Source: Nostoc sp. MG11 (GTDB lineage: Bacteria > Cyanobacteriota > Cyanobacteriia > Cyanobacteriales > Nostocaceae). Taken from it: a stretch of 64,000 nt of DNA. The notes under the pieces were generated by a model. That model had not been told where the DNA came from. It did no database searches and worked only from the letters and a program-made list of their open reading frames with translations. The translations under genes were made by a program, and so were the position numbers. This document shows positions 10,276 to 19,550 of this stretch, one piece after another (the stretch's first letter is position 1; each line of letters starts with the position of its first letter). The DNA lies in the NCBI RefSeq assembly GCF_014904695.1, contig NZ_JACXXN010000008.1, positions 1 through 64,000 of the forward strand. The letters are read 5' to 3'.

Positions 10276-11544
10276 ATGCAACAAAATTTACAGCCGATAG
10301 TTAAGAACCTAGTGCTGATTGGTGGTGGTCATAGCCATGCCATTGTCCTGAAAATGTTTGGCATGAAACCATTACCTGGAGTACGTTTAACTTTGATTAC
10401 TGCAACATTAGATACAGCCTACTCTGGAATGTTACCAGGACACATTGCCGGATTTTACAGTCATGATGAATGTCATATAGACTTACAATCCTTAGCAAAC
10501 TTTGCTCAAGCAGAGTTGTATATTGATACAGTAATAGGTCTTGATTTAAAAAATAACAAAGTTGTTTGTGCTAACAGACCGGCTGTAGATTTTGATGTGT
10601 TGTCCATTGATATTGGCAGTATTCCGGCCACAATATCTGTAGAAGGTGCAGCAGAATATGCAATTGCGGCTAAGCCAGTAACGCAACTACTAGAACATTG
10701 GGATAAGTTAGTTGAAACTGTCAGTAAAAATCCCCAAGAATCAATTAGTATTGCAATTGTGGGTGGAGGCGCTGGCGGTGTGGAATTGGCGCTATCAATA
10801 CGAGCTAGATTACATGGGATTTTGGCTCAAACGCAACAATCAAGGTCAAATTTAGAAATTCATTTATTTCAGCGTGGCACAGAATTGATGCCGAAATATC
10901 ATCAATCAGTACGACATCAAATTCAACAAATTTTAATCGAAAAAGGTATTAAGCTGCATCTTGGGGAAACTGTGTGTAAAGTTACACCAAAAAACCTCAC
11001 CCCTAACTCTTCTTTGCAAATGGAGAGGAGAAATGGAGAAGTATTTGAGGTTGAGTGTGAATCTGGGTTGACGGTAGAGTGCAATCAAATTTTTTGGGTA
11101 ACACAAGCATCAGCACCCGAATGGTTAAAAACATCTGGACTCAGAACTGATAAGCAAGGCTTTATTTTGGTCGAGGACACCTTACAATCTCAAACGCATC
11201 CACACATATTTGCTGCTGGTGACATAGCCACAATGGTAAATCATCCCCGTCCAAAAGCTGGGGTGTTTGCTGTCCGACAAGGTAAGCCTTTATTTGAGAA
11301 CTTGCAACGGATTTTATTAGCCCAGTCACTTAAACCCTATAAACCACAGAAAGAATATTTGAGCTTAATTGGTACAGGAGATAAACGAGCGATCGCAACA
11401 AAGGGTACTTTTAATTTACCACCCCACAAACTATTGTGGTGTTGGAAAGATTGGATTGACCGTCGCTTCATGAAACGCTTCAGCAACTTACCACAGAGAA
11501 AACCAAAGAACCACTCTAGCGCTAGTTACAATAATTTGTGTTGA
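10276..11544 (+). CDS. FAD/NAD(P)-dependent oxidoreductase, SelD-associated type
   Basis: The protein (422 residues from the ATG at 10276; a TTG at 10264 is also in frame) has a first FAD-binding motif LVLIGGGHSHAIVLK, the SYSGMLPGH-like block (TAYSGMLPGHIAGFYSHDEC), a second dinucleotide site IAIVGGGAGGVELALS and a C-terminal FAD contact HIFAAGDIATM. This is the NDH-2-like domain that in many cyanobacteria forms the N-terminal half of a protein of about 740 residues carrying selenide, water dikinase (SelD). Here the frame stops right after the oxidoreductase (DWIDRRFMKRFSNLP) and no SelD domain follows; the next gene is a lipoprotein. It should be a flavoprotein using NAD(P)H; the substrate is unknown. 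Confidence 0.8.
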   Translation: MQQNLQPIVKNLVLIGGGHSHAIVLKMFGMKPLPGVRLTLITATLDTAYSGMLPGHIAGFYSHDECHIDLQSLANFAQAELYIDTVIGLDLKNNKVVCANRPAVDFDVLSIDIGSIPATISVEGAAEYAIAAKPVTQLLEHWDKLVETVSKNPQESISIAIVGGGAGGVELALSIRARLHGILAQTQQSRSNLEIHLFQRGTELMPKYHQSVRHQIQQILIEKGIKLHLGETVCKVTPKNLTPNSSLQMERRNGEVFEVECESGLTVECNQIFWVTQASAPEWLKTSGLRTDKQGFILVEDTLQSQTHPHIFAAGDIATMVNHPRPKAGVFAVRQGKPLFENLQRILLAQSLKPYKPQKEYLSLIGTGDKRAIATKGTFNLPPHKLLWCWKDWIDRRFMKRFSNLPQRKPKNHSSASYNNLC

Positions 11545-11672
11545 CAAACACTTTGAAATTTTGTCTTTGCATGGTCAAATAAAAATGATTTAATAAAATT
11601 CTTGCAAAACGTGTATTGTTACCTCCACTATTAGCTTTTCAAGATGTCTAATCACTACATGACTATTTACCG

Positions 11673-12914
11673 ATGAAAGACTCTATTGCTCGTACAACAG
11701 CATTATTATCTACTTGCGCTGTGTTGCTTACAGCCTGTGGTGGCGGTACTCAAACGAGTTCAGCAGGTAATACCGCTAATAATACTACAAATAACACCAC
11801 AGCCACAACAAGTACATCCAGTGTTGTTCCCATTGGTATTGCCGTTGCCCAAACTAGCAACGTCGCATTATTAGGTCAAGAGCAAGTTGCTGGAGCCAAA
11901 ATTGCTGAGAAGTATTTTAATGATAAAGGTGGTATCAACGGTACTCCAATTAAACTGGTTTTTCAAGATACAAGTGGTGATGAAGCAGGAGCAATTAACG
12001 CTTTCCAAACTTTAATTAATAAAGATAAAGTTATTGGTATTGTAGGCCCAACTTTATCACAGCAAGCTTTTAGCGCTGACCCTGTTGCTGAACGTGCAAA
12101 AGTACCAGTAATTGGCCCATCAAATACTGCTAAAAATATTCCAGAAATTGGTGATTACGTTGCTCGTGTTTCTGCACCAGTTTCTATTGTTGCTCCTAAT
12201 TCAGTCAAAGCCGCGCTGAAGCAGAACCCACAAATTAAACAAGTTGCTGTTTTTTACGCTCAAAATGATGCGTTTAGCAAGTCAGAAACGGAGATTTTCC
12301 AGCAAACAGTTAAAAATCAAAAGCTGCAATTAGTGACAGTACAAAAGTTCCAAACTAGTGACACAGACTTTCAAAGCCAAGCTACTAATGCTATTAACGC
12401 AAAACCAGATTTAATCATTATTTCTGGCTTAGCGGCTGATGGTGGTAACTTAGTGCGACAACTGCGAGAACTAGGTTATACAGGTTTAATCGTTGGCGGT
12501 AATGGTATGAATACCTCAAATATATTGCCAGTTTGTAAAGCACTTTGTGATGGTGTATTGATTGCTCAAGCTTACAGTCCAGAGCATCCGGGTGATATTA
12601 ATGCTACTTTTCGTAAAGCTTATTTTGACCAATATAAGAAAGAACCACCTCAATTCAGCGCCCAAGCTTTTGCTGCGGTACAAGTGTATGTAGAAGCTCT
12701 GAAAGCTATAGATACAAAGAGCAAAATCAATAAATTACCGTTACCAAAATTACGAACAGAATTGAATAAACAGATATTATCTGGAAAATACAACACACCA
12801 CTAGGTGAAATTAGTTTTACACCAGTTGGAGAGGTAGTACAGAAAGATTTTTACGTAGCCCAAATCAAACTTGATAAAGATAAAATTCAGGGCAGATTCA
12901 CATTCCTCAAATAG
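11673..12914 (+). CDS. ABC transporter substrate-binding lipoprotein, branched-chain amino-acid type
   Basis: This 413-residue protein starts with a lipoprotein signal (LLSTCAVLLTAC, lipidated Cys at residue 22) and a Thr/Asn-rich linker. A type I periplasmic binding fold follows: GIAVAQTSNVALLGQEQVAG, INGTPIKLVFQDTSGDEAGA and VIGIVGPTLSQQAFSADPVA. This is the Leu/Ile/Val-binding (LivJ/NatB) family. It opens an operon with two LivH/LivM-type permeases and a LivG-type ATPase; the gap to the next gene is 6 bp. The likely role is high-affinity uptake of neutral or branched-chain amino acids at the outer face of the plasma membrane. The ligand cannot be read from the sequence. Confidence 0.9.
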   Translation: MKDSIARTTALLSTCAVLLTACGGGTQTSSAGNTANNTTNNTTATTSTSSVVPIGIAVAQTSNVALLGQEQVAGAKIAEKYFNDKGGINGTPIKLVFQDTSGDEAGAINAFQTLINKDKVIGIVGPTLSQQAFSADPVAERAKVPVIGPSNTAKNIPEIGDYVARVSAPVSIVAPNSVKAALKQNPQIKQVAVFYAQNDAFSKSETEIFQQTVKNQKLQLVTVQKFQTSDTDFQSQATNAINAKPDLIIISGLAADGGNLVRQLRELGYTGLIVGGNGMNTSNILPVCKALCDGVLIAQAYSPEHPGDINATFRKAYFDQYKKEPPQFSAQAFAAVQVYVEALKAIDTKSKINKLPLPKLRTELNKQILSGKYNTPLGEISFTPVGEVVQKDFYVAQIKLDKDKIQGRFTFLK

Positions 12915-12920
12915 TTTTAT

Positions 12921-13871
12921 ATGACTATAAATCTGTTTTTGCAGCAATTATTGAATGGGTTATCCATCGGCAGTATCTACGCGATTTTTGCTTTAGGATA
13001 TACCTTAGTTTACTCAATTTTGGGCATCATTAATTTAGCTCATGGTGCGATTTTTGCTCTGGGTGCATATTTCACTTATGCACTCATGGGTGGTAACTTT
13101 GGGTTTAACGGCTTGCTAGCTAATGCAGCTTTGCCTGTCAAATTACCATTTGCCATATCCTTGATTTTAGGAAGTACCTTAGCGGGATTTGTGGGAGTTG
13201 TAATGGAACGCATTGCCTTTCAACCTTTAAGGCGTCAAGGTTCTGACCCTTTGCTGACAGTAGTTTCTAGCTTGGGTGTGGCTGTGGTAATTGTGAACTT
13301 AATCCAGTATTTAGTAGGTGCAGAAAGTTATACATTTCCAGCCGATACTTACGGTAATTTGCCACCTGCTATTAACTTTGGTACGCCAGAAAATCCAATT
13401 CCCATTCGTAGCGTACAGGTGGTAATTTTTGCTGTATCTGTGGTGTTTGTGGCAATTATTACCTATTTTGTTAATCGTACTAAGTATGGTAAGGCAATGC
13501 AGGCGATCGCAGAAGACCCAACTACTGCTAGTTTATTAGGAATTAATACTGATCGCTTTATTATCCTAACATTTTTCATTAGCAGTTTTTTAGCAGGATT
13601 AGCTGGGACTTTAGTTGCCTCTAGTGTTAGTATTGCCGGGCCATATTTCGGTATTGCTTTCGGTTTGAGAGGTTTAGCAGTAATTGTCTTAGGTGGTTTA
13701 GGTAGTATTCCTGGTGCGGTGCTAGGAGGCTTAGTAATTGGATTAGCAGAGGCTTTCGTACCAAGCGAATACTCTGCCTTTAAAGATGCGGTAGCCTTTG
13801 GAATTTTGTTTATTATGCTATTAGTTAGACCCCAAGGTTTGCTAGGACGGCGGTTTATTCAGAAGGTTTAA
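12921..13871 (+). CDS. livH: branched-chain amino-acid ABC transporter permease, LivH type
   Basis: The protein has 316 residues and about eight membrane helices. Its start, LLNGLSIGSIYAIFALGYTL, and the INLAHGAIFALGAYFTYAL block are typical of LivH/NatD permeases. The EAA-like loop that contacts the ATPase is represented by GKAMQAIAEDPTTASLLGIN. The gene follows the binding protein by 6 bp, so the two are co-transcribed. It forms half of the membrane channel with the LivM-type subunit encoded two genes downstream; the interposed gene encodes an unrelated Uma2 protein. Confidence 0.9.
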   Translation: MTINLFLQQLLNGLSIGSIYAIFALGYTLVYSILGIINLAHGAIFALGAYFTYALMGGNFGFNGLLANAALPVKLPFAISLILGSTLAGFVGVVMERIAFQPLRRQGSDPLLTVVSSLGVAVVIVNLIQYLVGAESYTFPADTYGNLPPAINFGTPENPIPIRSVQVVIFAVSVVFVAIITYFVNRTKYGKAMQAIAEDPTTASLLGINTDRFIILTFFISSFLAGLAGTLVASSVSIAGPYFGIAFGLRGLAVIVLGGLGSIPGAVLGGLVIGLAEAFVPSEYSAFKDAVAFGILFIMLLVRPQGLLGRRFIQKV

Positions 13872-13885
13872 GGAGACGCAGCGCT

Positions 13886-14488
13886 ATGACAACATTCACA
13901 AAACAGAAACTAACTTTTGAGCAGTTTCTTGAACAGTGTCCAGAAGAAGGTTTATATGAACTTGTTGATGGAGAAACTGTAGAAGTCCGTTCAACCAGAA
14001 ATCATGATGATGTCGCCAATTTTATCTTGTTTGTTTTCAACGATGAAATTAGACGCCTTAGCTTAAGCTATGTAGTTAATAACACAGCAGTATTTAAAAC
14101 TATTACTGATAAAGGAATAGAGCAAGGACGAAAACCTGATGTAAGTGTCATAGATAAAGATGTATGGCGCTCAAATCGTTCTGCTTACTCTGCACTTGAA
14201 AAACCTATCCAATTAGCGATAGAAGTGACATCAACTAATTGGGAAGATGATTACATTGATAAATTGGATGAATATCAACGTTTAGGTATTACAGAATATT
14301 GGATTGTCAATTATTTGGCGATTGGCTTAAGAGAGTATTTAGGAAATCCAAAAGTTGCAGCAGTATTTGTATTTCTATTAGATGCTGAGGGAAAATACCA
14401 GCGTACACAGTTTGGAGGTTCAGAGCAGATTATATCCCGAACTTTTCCTGAACTGGCGTTGACAGCAGAGCAAATATTAACAGCTTAA
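13886..14488 (+). CDS. Uma2-family putative endonuclease inside the ABC operon
   Basis: This 200-residue protein has the Uma2 (DUF820) pattern: an N-terminal LTFEQFLEQCPEEGLYELVD with GETVEV, a PDVSVID strand and LAIEVTSTNWEDDYIDKLDE followed by YQRLGITEYWIVN. Uma2 proteins have a PD-(D/E)xK nuclease fold and are greatly expanded in filamentous cyanobacteria; their biological role is unknown. It lies between livH (14 bp) and livM (19 bp) on the same strand and must be co-transcribed with them. It looks like an insertion into the operon rather than a transport component. The reading frame is intact. Confidence 0.8.
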   Translation: MTTFTKQKLTFEQFLEQCPEEGLYELVDGETVEVRSTRNHDDVANFILFVFNDEIRRLSLSYVVNNTAVFKTITDKGIEQGRKPDVSVIDKDVWRSNRSAYSALEKPIQLAIEVTSTNWEDDYIDKLDEYQRLGITEYWIVNYLAIGLREYLGNPKVAAVFVFLLDAEGKYQRTQFGGSEQIISRTFPELALTAEQILTA

Positions 14489-14507
14489 GAGTTTATTAAA
14501 GCGTAAA

Positions 14508-15458
14508 ATGGCTGATTTTTTTGCAACTTATGGTTCTTTAATTGTCTCTATGGTATTGGGGGCATTGCTTGGTTTATCTCTGTATTTGCCATTGATGACT
14601 GGGCAATTATCTTTAGCTAGCCCTGGATTTTACGCTGTTGGTGGGTATGTTGCTGCAATTTTATCTACTACTGTTTTTGCTACCCCTGCTGGTAATTTAT
14701 TCCCCATTCCCCTGCTGTTATTAGAAATGGTGATTGCAGGTATAGTGTGTGGTTTCTTAGGTATAGCAGTAGGAATCCCAGTGCTGAGATTGCGGGGAAT
14801 TTATTTAGCGATCGCCACCATTGCTTTTGTGGAGGTTTTGCGAGTAATATCATTAAACCTGGATATTACAGGCGGTGCGATCGGCATACCCAATATTCCT
14901 CAACCTTTCGACATTCAAATCAGCTATTTGTGGATTGCTTTACCATTACTTCTTATTAGTATGGTATTATTTTACCGCCTAGAACGCATTCGTGTAGGCA
15001 GGGCATTTATAGCTATTCGCGAAGATGAATTAGCTGCGGGCGCAATGGGGATTAATCCTACTTATTACAAAGTTTTGGCTTTTACTCTCGGAGCAATTCT
15101 AGCAGGGGTTGTAGGCGCAATTAGTGCCCACTTTCTCAACACTTGGAATGCTCGTCAAGGGACTTTTGATGCCAGTATTATATATTTAACTTTTGTATTG
15201 ATTGGTGGTTCTAGAACTTTTTTAGGGTCGGTAGTAGGAGGCATGATATTTACCGCTTTGCCAGAAATTTTGCGAAACTTAGCTGATACAGGTGGATTAC
15301 CTACTTGGTTAGCACAGTTTTTACGAGATGGAAGATTAATTATTTTTGGCTTACTGATAGTAACAGGCACAATTTTTTTCCCCCAAGGATTGGTGACTCC
15401 AGATATTTTTAAAAGACGCAAAACTAGAGATAGGCAAAGCAGCAAAAACCAAAATTGA
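14508..15458 (+). CDS. livM: branched-chain amino-acid ABC transporter permease, LivM type
   Basis: The protein has 316 residues and about eight to ten membrane helices. It has the LivM signature (QLSLASPGFYAVGGYVAAIL, VLRLRGIYLAIATIAFVEVL) and the ATPase-contact loop with RVGRAFIAIREDELAAGAMG. The C terminus ends IFFPQGLVTPDIFKRRK, as usual. It pairs with the LivH-type subunit at 12921 and is followed 24 bp later by the LivG-type ATPase. Confidence 0.9.
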   Translation: MADFFATYGSLIVSMVLGALLGLSLYLPLMTGQLSLASPGFYAVGGYVAAILSTTVFATPAGNLFPIPLLLLEMVIAGIVCGFLGIAVGIPVLRLRGIYLAIATIAFVEVLRVISLNLDITGGAIGIPNIPQPFDIQISYLWIALPLLLISMVLFYRLERIRVGRAFIAIREDELAAGAMGINPTYYKVLAFTLGAILAGVVGAISAHFLNTWNARQGTFDASIIYLTFVLIGGSRTFLGSVVGGMIFTALPEILRNLADTGGLPTWLAQFLRDGRLIIFGLLIVTGTIFFPQGLVTPDIFKRRKTRDRQSSKNQN

Positions 15459-15482
15459 ATTATTCATAAACTAATATGCAAA

Positions 15483-16271
15483 ATGTCGTACACCATCCCA
15501 GTAGCTAATAATAACACTGTTCTAGAAGCAAAAGCACTGACTCGCCGCTTTGGGGGTCTAGTTGCAGTCAATGATGTATCTTTTACAGTCAATAAACATG
15601 AAATTTTGGGACTTATTGGCCCTAATGGTGCAGGAAAAACAACCCTGTTTAATTTGATTACCGCTTTCATTCAACCTTCTAACGGTAAATTACTTTATTA
15701 CGGTGCGGAATCTCAACTGCATCCTTATCAAGTTGCTGCTTTAGGTATCGCCCGTACCTTCCAAAATATCCGCTTGTTTGGAGAATTATCAGCGTTAGAA
15801 AATGTGATCATCGCCCGACATTTACATACAAAAAGTAGTATCCTAACAGGGCTATTAGGATTACCACCAGCACCAAGTGAAGAATCTAAAAGTAGACAGA
15901 AAGCTTTAGATTTATTAGATTTAATTGGCTTAAGCGATCGCGCCGAAGAAAAAGCCAGAAATTTTCCCTACGGTGATCAACGTCGCTTAGAAATTGCCCG
16001 CGCTTTAGCCCTAGAACCGCAAATCTTACTCCTTGATGAACCTGCTGCGGGTATGAACCCCAACGAAAAACAGCAACTCAGTGAATTTATCCGTAGCCTT
16101 CGCGATCGCTTCAATTTAACAATCATCCTCATCGAACACCATGTACCTTTAGTAATGGGTTTATGCGATCGCATTGCTGTATTAGACTTTGGGCAATTGA
16201 TCGCTTTGGGTAAACCATCGATTGTAAGAAATGACCCAGCTGTAATTGAAGCTTATTTAGGAAATGAATAA
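15483..16271 (+). CDS. livG: branched-chain amino-acid ABC transporter ATPase, LivG type
   Basis: The protein has 262 residues with all ATPase motifs: Walker [11 protein letters not shown]-loop region [19 protein letters not shown], signature [13 protein letters not shown], Walker [14 protein letters not shown] and the H-loop IEHH. It is the LivG/NatA member; the second ATPase normally needed (LivF/NatE) is not encoded next to it or elsewhere in this window. In Anabaena the equivalent N-I amino-acid permease genes are scattered, so a distant livF is plausible. It is the last gene of the operon starting at 11673. Confidence 0.9.
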   Translation: MSYTIPVANNNTVLEAKALTRRFGGLVAVNDVSFTVNKHEILGLIGPNGAGKTTLFNLITAFIQPSNGKLLYYGAESQLHPYQVAALGIARTFQNIRLFGELSALENVIIARHLHTKSSILTGLLGLPPAPSEESKSRQKALDLLDLIGLSDRAEEKARNFPYGDQRRLEIARALALEPQILLLDEPAAGMNPNEKQQLSEFIRSLRDRFNLTIILIEHHVPLVMGLCDRIAVLDFGQLIALGKPSIVRNDPAVIEAYLGNE

Positions 16272-16381
16272 ACCCACTTTTTTATTAAGCAAATCATCGC
16301 AAAGAGAGACTCAAGATAGGTGCGGCGATCGCAACTCCAGCCTAAACTACAGATGTAATACCACTCTGATAGGAACCTTTT

Positions 16382-16852
16382 GTGAAAGCTAGATGGATAA
16401 TCACAGCAGTTTCGGCAGCACTGTTTTTTGGCGGTAGCTTATTAACATCACTGCGCGATCCCTGGTTTCAGAACTTACAACGTCCCAACTGGTTGACTTT
16501 TGAATTCCTCATTCCATTCATCTGGATTTTCGTTTGGGCTTGTGCCACAATCTCAGCAATCATCGTGTGGGAAAGAAGCTCAAAACGCTCACATCCTTGG
16601 TACTTAATGGGTATCTATGCAGCGATCGCCCTGCTAACCTCAGTTTACAGCCCCATTGTAGTTGAATTTCGTAGCCTAACAGGAGGACTGATTGTTGGCG
16701 GCCTAGCAACAGTTTTGGTATACATCCTGGCTTTTCTGGTTAAGCCTATTTCTCAAAAAGCCTCCTGGCTGTTTTTGCCCTATGCTCTCTGGGGCCCTAT
16801 CGGCACTTATCTGACTTGGCTATTAATTCAACTCAATCCGGGCGTATCTTAA
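16382..16852 (+). CDS. tspO: TspO/MBR family protein
   Basis: The 156-residue protein has five membrane helices and is Trp-rich, typical of tryptophan-rich sensory protein/translocator protein: WFQNLQRPNWLTFEFLIPF, WIFVWACATISAI and a C-terminal WLFLPYALWGPIGTYLTW. It begins at a GTG. TspO proteins bind porphyrins and are linked to stress and tetrapyrrole regulation in photosynthetic bacteria. The gene has its own spacing from the ABC operon (110 bp with a HIP1-like site). Confidence 0.85.
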   Translation: MKARWIITAVSAALFFGGSLLTSLRDPWFQNLQRPNWLTFEFLIPFIWIFVWACATISAIIVWERSSKRSHPWYLMGIYAAIALLTSVYSPIVVEFRSLTGGLIVGGLATVLVYILAFLVKPISQKASWLFLPYALWGPIGTYLTWLLIQLNPGVS

Positions 16853-17037
16853 GTAAAAAACTTGCATAATCAAATGTTATGGGTATATCTTCAGGCAGCT
16901 AAACCTAATGCTTGCAAGCCTTAACATCTATCGTTTGCCAGAGGAAGCAACGATTAGATTTTTCTATGCTTTTGGTGATTTAGCACCCATCATCTAATTC
17001 CCACTCTACAGAAACCGCTCTAGAAAAAGAGGAATAT

Positions 17038-18168
17038 ATGCAAGGTTTTCGAGTAGGTTCTATTTTCGGATTTGAAATCCGAATCGACTTGTCTTGGCTA
17101 TTAATAGTCTTCCTCGTCCTATGGACTTTAAGTACAGGTTTATTTCCGGCCAACTATCCAGGGCTTTCCAGTGCCACCTATTTTGGCATGGGACTAGTAG
17201 CAACGCTGCTGTTTTTCGCCTCACTGCTTGCTCATGAGCTTTCTCACTCCTTTGTAGCTAGGAATAAAGGCATTCCTGTTGAGGGCATCACTCTATTTAT
17301 CTTTGGTGGTGTCTCACGCACTCGCATGGAAGCCGAAAATCCCGGCGACGAGTTCCAGATTGCCATAATTGGGCCTCTCACCAGTGTGGTGCTTGCTGCT
17401 TTCTTTGGCTTGATTTGGTTTATAGGCAGAAATGCTGGATGGAGTGTTGTAGTTACTGGCGTCACTTCTTACCTCGCTTCTATTAATCTCATCCTCGCCA
17501 TCTTCAACATGCTACCTGGATTTCCTTTAGATGGTGGTCGCGTCTTTCGCTCAATTCTCTGGAAGTATACTGGTAACAAAAAAAAGGCTACTCAAATCGC
17601 TTCTAATGGTGGTAAATGGTTGGCTTATTTACTAATTGCTCTTGGTTTCTGGGAATTATTTGGTTCTGCCCTATTGGGTGGACTTTGGTTGATTTTGATT
17701 GGTTGGTTCCTATACAATGCCGCAGAAGCTAGCTACGAAGAAATTTTGGTTCGTACAACTCTTGAAGGAGTAAAAGCACGGGAAATTATGACTCCCTACC
17801 CAGAAACGGTAAATGCTGACCTAACGCTACAAGATTTAGTAGATAAATATTTTCTCAGTCGTCGCTATCAGTCTTTTCCAGTGACTCAAGATAGCCATCC
17901 TATAGGGATTATTACCTTAAATCAGGTCAAAGATGTCCCGCGAGAAGAATGGGTATATCGTACCGTGAAAGACACGATGATTCCCACAGACAAAGAAGTT
18001 ACTGCCCGTCCAGAAGAAGAAATGTCTCAGGTATTAGAAAAAATGCAAGAGTCAGGAGTTCGTCGCGTGCTAGTGACTCAAAATAGTTCACTCAAAGGCA
18101 TCATCACCGCCAATGATGTAGCAAGTTGGTTACAGCGACAGCGAGACTTAGGCAGACAGATGGGATAA
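17038..18168 (+). CDS. site-2 protease family (M50) with CBS pair
   Basis: This 376-residue membrane metalloprotease homologue has the zinc motif HELSH in LLAHELSHSFVARNKG and the second-site motif NMLPGFPLDGGRVFRS. About six membrane helices are followed by two CBS domains (about residues 245-305 and 315-370; AREIMTPYPETVNADLTLQD and VKDTMIPTDKEV). CBS pairs bind adenine nucleotides, so activity may respond to energy state. Such rhomboid-independent proteases cleave membrane-embedded substrates, for example anti-sigma factors; the target here is unknown. The start is ATG with an upstream GAGGAA. Confidence 0.88.
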   Translation: MQGFRVGSIFGFEIRIDLSWLLIVFLVLWTLSTGLFPANYPGLSSATYFGMGLVATLLFFASLLAHELSHSFVARNKGIPVEGITLFIFGGVSRTRMEAENPGDEFQIAIIGPLTSVVLAAFFGLIWFIGRNAGWSVVVTGVTSYLASINLILAIFNMLPGFPLDGGRVFRSILWKYTGNKKKATQIASNGGKWLAYLLIALGFWELFGSALLGGLWLILIGWFLYNAAEASYEEILVRTTLEGVKAREIMTPYPETVNADLTLQDLVDKYFLSRRYQSFPVTQDSHPIGIITLNQVKDVPREEWVYRTVKDTMIPTDKEVTARPEEEMSQVLEKMQESGVRRVLVTQNSSLKGIITANDVASWLQRQRDLGRQMG

Positions 18169-18404
18169 ATAGATGGACAAAATTATCACCTTGTTGTGTA
18201 CAAACCTGACCATGCTGAAATACCGCGACAAACAATTTTATGCTGCTTGCAACTAAGTAGATATCATTAAATGTAAAATAAAACTTTTGTTAGTAGTGAG
18301 CGATTTATCGCTCTATGTCAAGTTTTGAAATGCTGGAGCCGCTTCATACAAGCTAAATTTTTATACTTAGCAGACTTGCAATCAGCTTAATAACTACTAT
18401 TTTC

Positions 18405-18791
18405 TTAAAACAGATTTTTTGAAGTGAATTTGCTCTTAGTAGGTGAGTACTCAGAGCAATTCATTGCTTCTTCAGTCAGAACAATCGAAGGGTTGACTGC
18501 ACACTTGAGATAATGATTGTTTGAATAAAATTTACAGTTTTTACAAGGAACTTTATCTAAGCCCTTGATAGTAAAAACCATTTTGTTGTCTAAAAATGTC
18601 CTGATTTTTCGCAAAGCAATAAAAAAAATTACCCAACCAAAAATAAAACCAAGAGGAGACAAAGATATTACTACATCGTGGATAGTTAATTCATTCGGTT
18701 GTGTTTGCTCCCTTTTGACTTCATTCTGGCTTAATTGATGCAAATTTCTCTGGTTTATTACATTTCTTTTTAGGGTTTGATCAACATACAT
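18405..18791 (-). CDS. small hypothetical membrane protein with a Cys cluster
   Basis: This 128-residue protein has a polar N terminus, one membrane helix (about residues 45-65, LSPLGFIFGWVIFFIAL) and a C-terminal domain with PCKNCKFYSNNHYLKCAVNP and MNCSEYSP. The four cysteines (CxxC plus two more) could bind a metal or an iron-sulfur cluster. I recall similar small cyanobacterial proteins with this Cys arrangement but no assigned function. It stands alone, with about 240 bp and 760 bp of non-coding DNA on its sides. Confidence 0.65.
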   Translation of the reverse strand: MYVDQTLKRNVINQRNLHQLSQNEVKREQTQPNELTIHDVVISLSPLGFIFGWVIFFIALRKIRTFLDNKMVFTIKGLDKVPCKNCKFYSNNHYLKCAVNPSIVLTEEAMNCSEYSPTKSKFTSKNLF

Positions 18792-19550
18792 ATTATTTAC
18801 CTTTGGTTATACATTTTTGTCGCTTTAATTTTGGTTTGGTCAAGAAAATAAGTGGTAATTTTGGAAAATAAATATATAACATATTAATAATTTCCCATAA
18901 TTACAATTTTGCACAGAATCTAATTTTTTCGTTTATAATCTTTAGGTACTTTCCAAGCAACTAAACTTAGCAAAATATTCACAGTGCTAGATTTTACTTT
19001 ATCTCATTCCAAATTATAAAATCACCATGTCATAGATATACATATTAAGAAAGATGGGTAATTTAAGTATGTCGATAGATTAAGTGTATTAGACTGTCTT
19101 TTAATTTACTCAAAGACACTAGAGTAAATTTTCGGAGGTTGATATTCACAAGCTTTTAATTATAGGTTTAGCAAAATAAAACTTTAGGCATATCTGCCAA
19201 GAGTTTTGCTTAGTTAGTTACAGATATATATCTAAGGGAATAGATTATAATATACGAGATTATTGGCTAAATTATGTTAAAATATATAAGCATTTTCAGA
19301 TTAATTGATGCTTATTAAGTAGCTAGGCGTAAAAAAATTAAAGTTTGTAGTAAGGACTTTAGTCCTAATCATCCTTGTTTTGAGCGATGAATCGCTTACT
19401 ACGAACTAAGATGTTTTTATATTTAATTATACCTACCTATTTAACCAAATATATGTCACTTTTCAATCATATTTATTATCTAAGCTGAATCTAAAGTTAA
19501 AGTATCATTGAACTATCTAATCATATAGATAAATAGGTTGAGGAGTTATT
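18792..19550. other. long A/T-rich intergenic region
   Basis: About 760 bp with no gene that I can support, apart from the nested hairpin at 19347-19402. It includes the promoter of the holin-like remnant, with GAGGAG at 19540-19545. Confidence 0.4.
19347..19402. repeat. nested palindromic repeat
   Basis: Outer arms GTAGTAAG (19347-19354) and CTTACTAC (19395-19402) enclose two inner hairpins: AGGACT/AGTCCT around TT (19353-19366) and AGCGAT/ATCGCT around GA (19383-19396). The design, a cruciform with two side hairpins, matches dispersed repeats common in Nostoc-type genomes. Confidence 0.6.
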
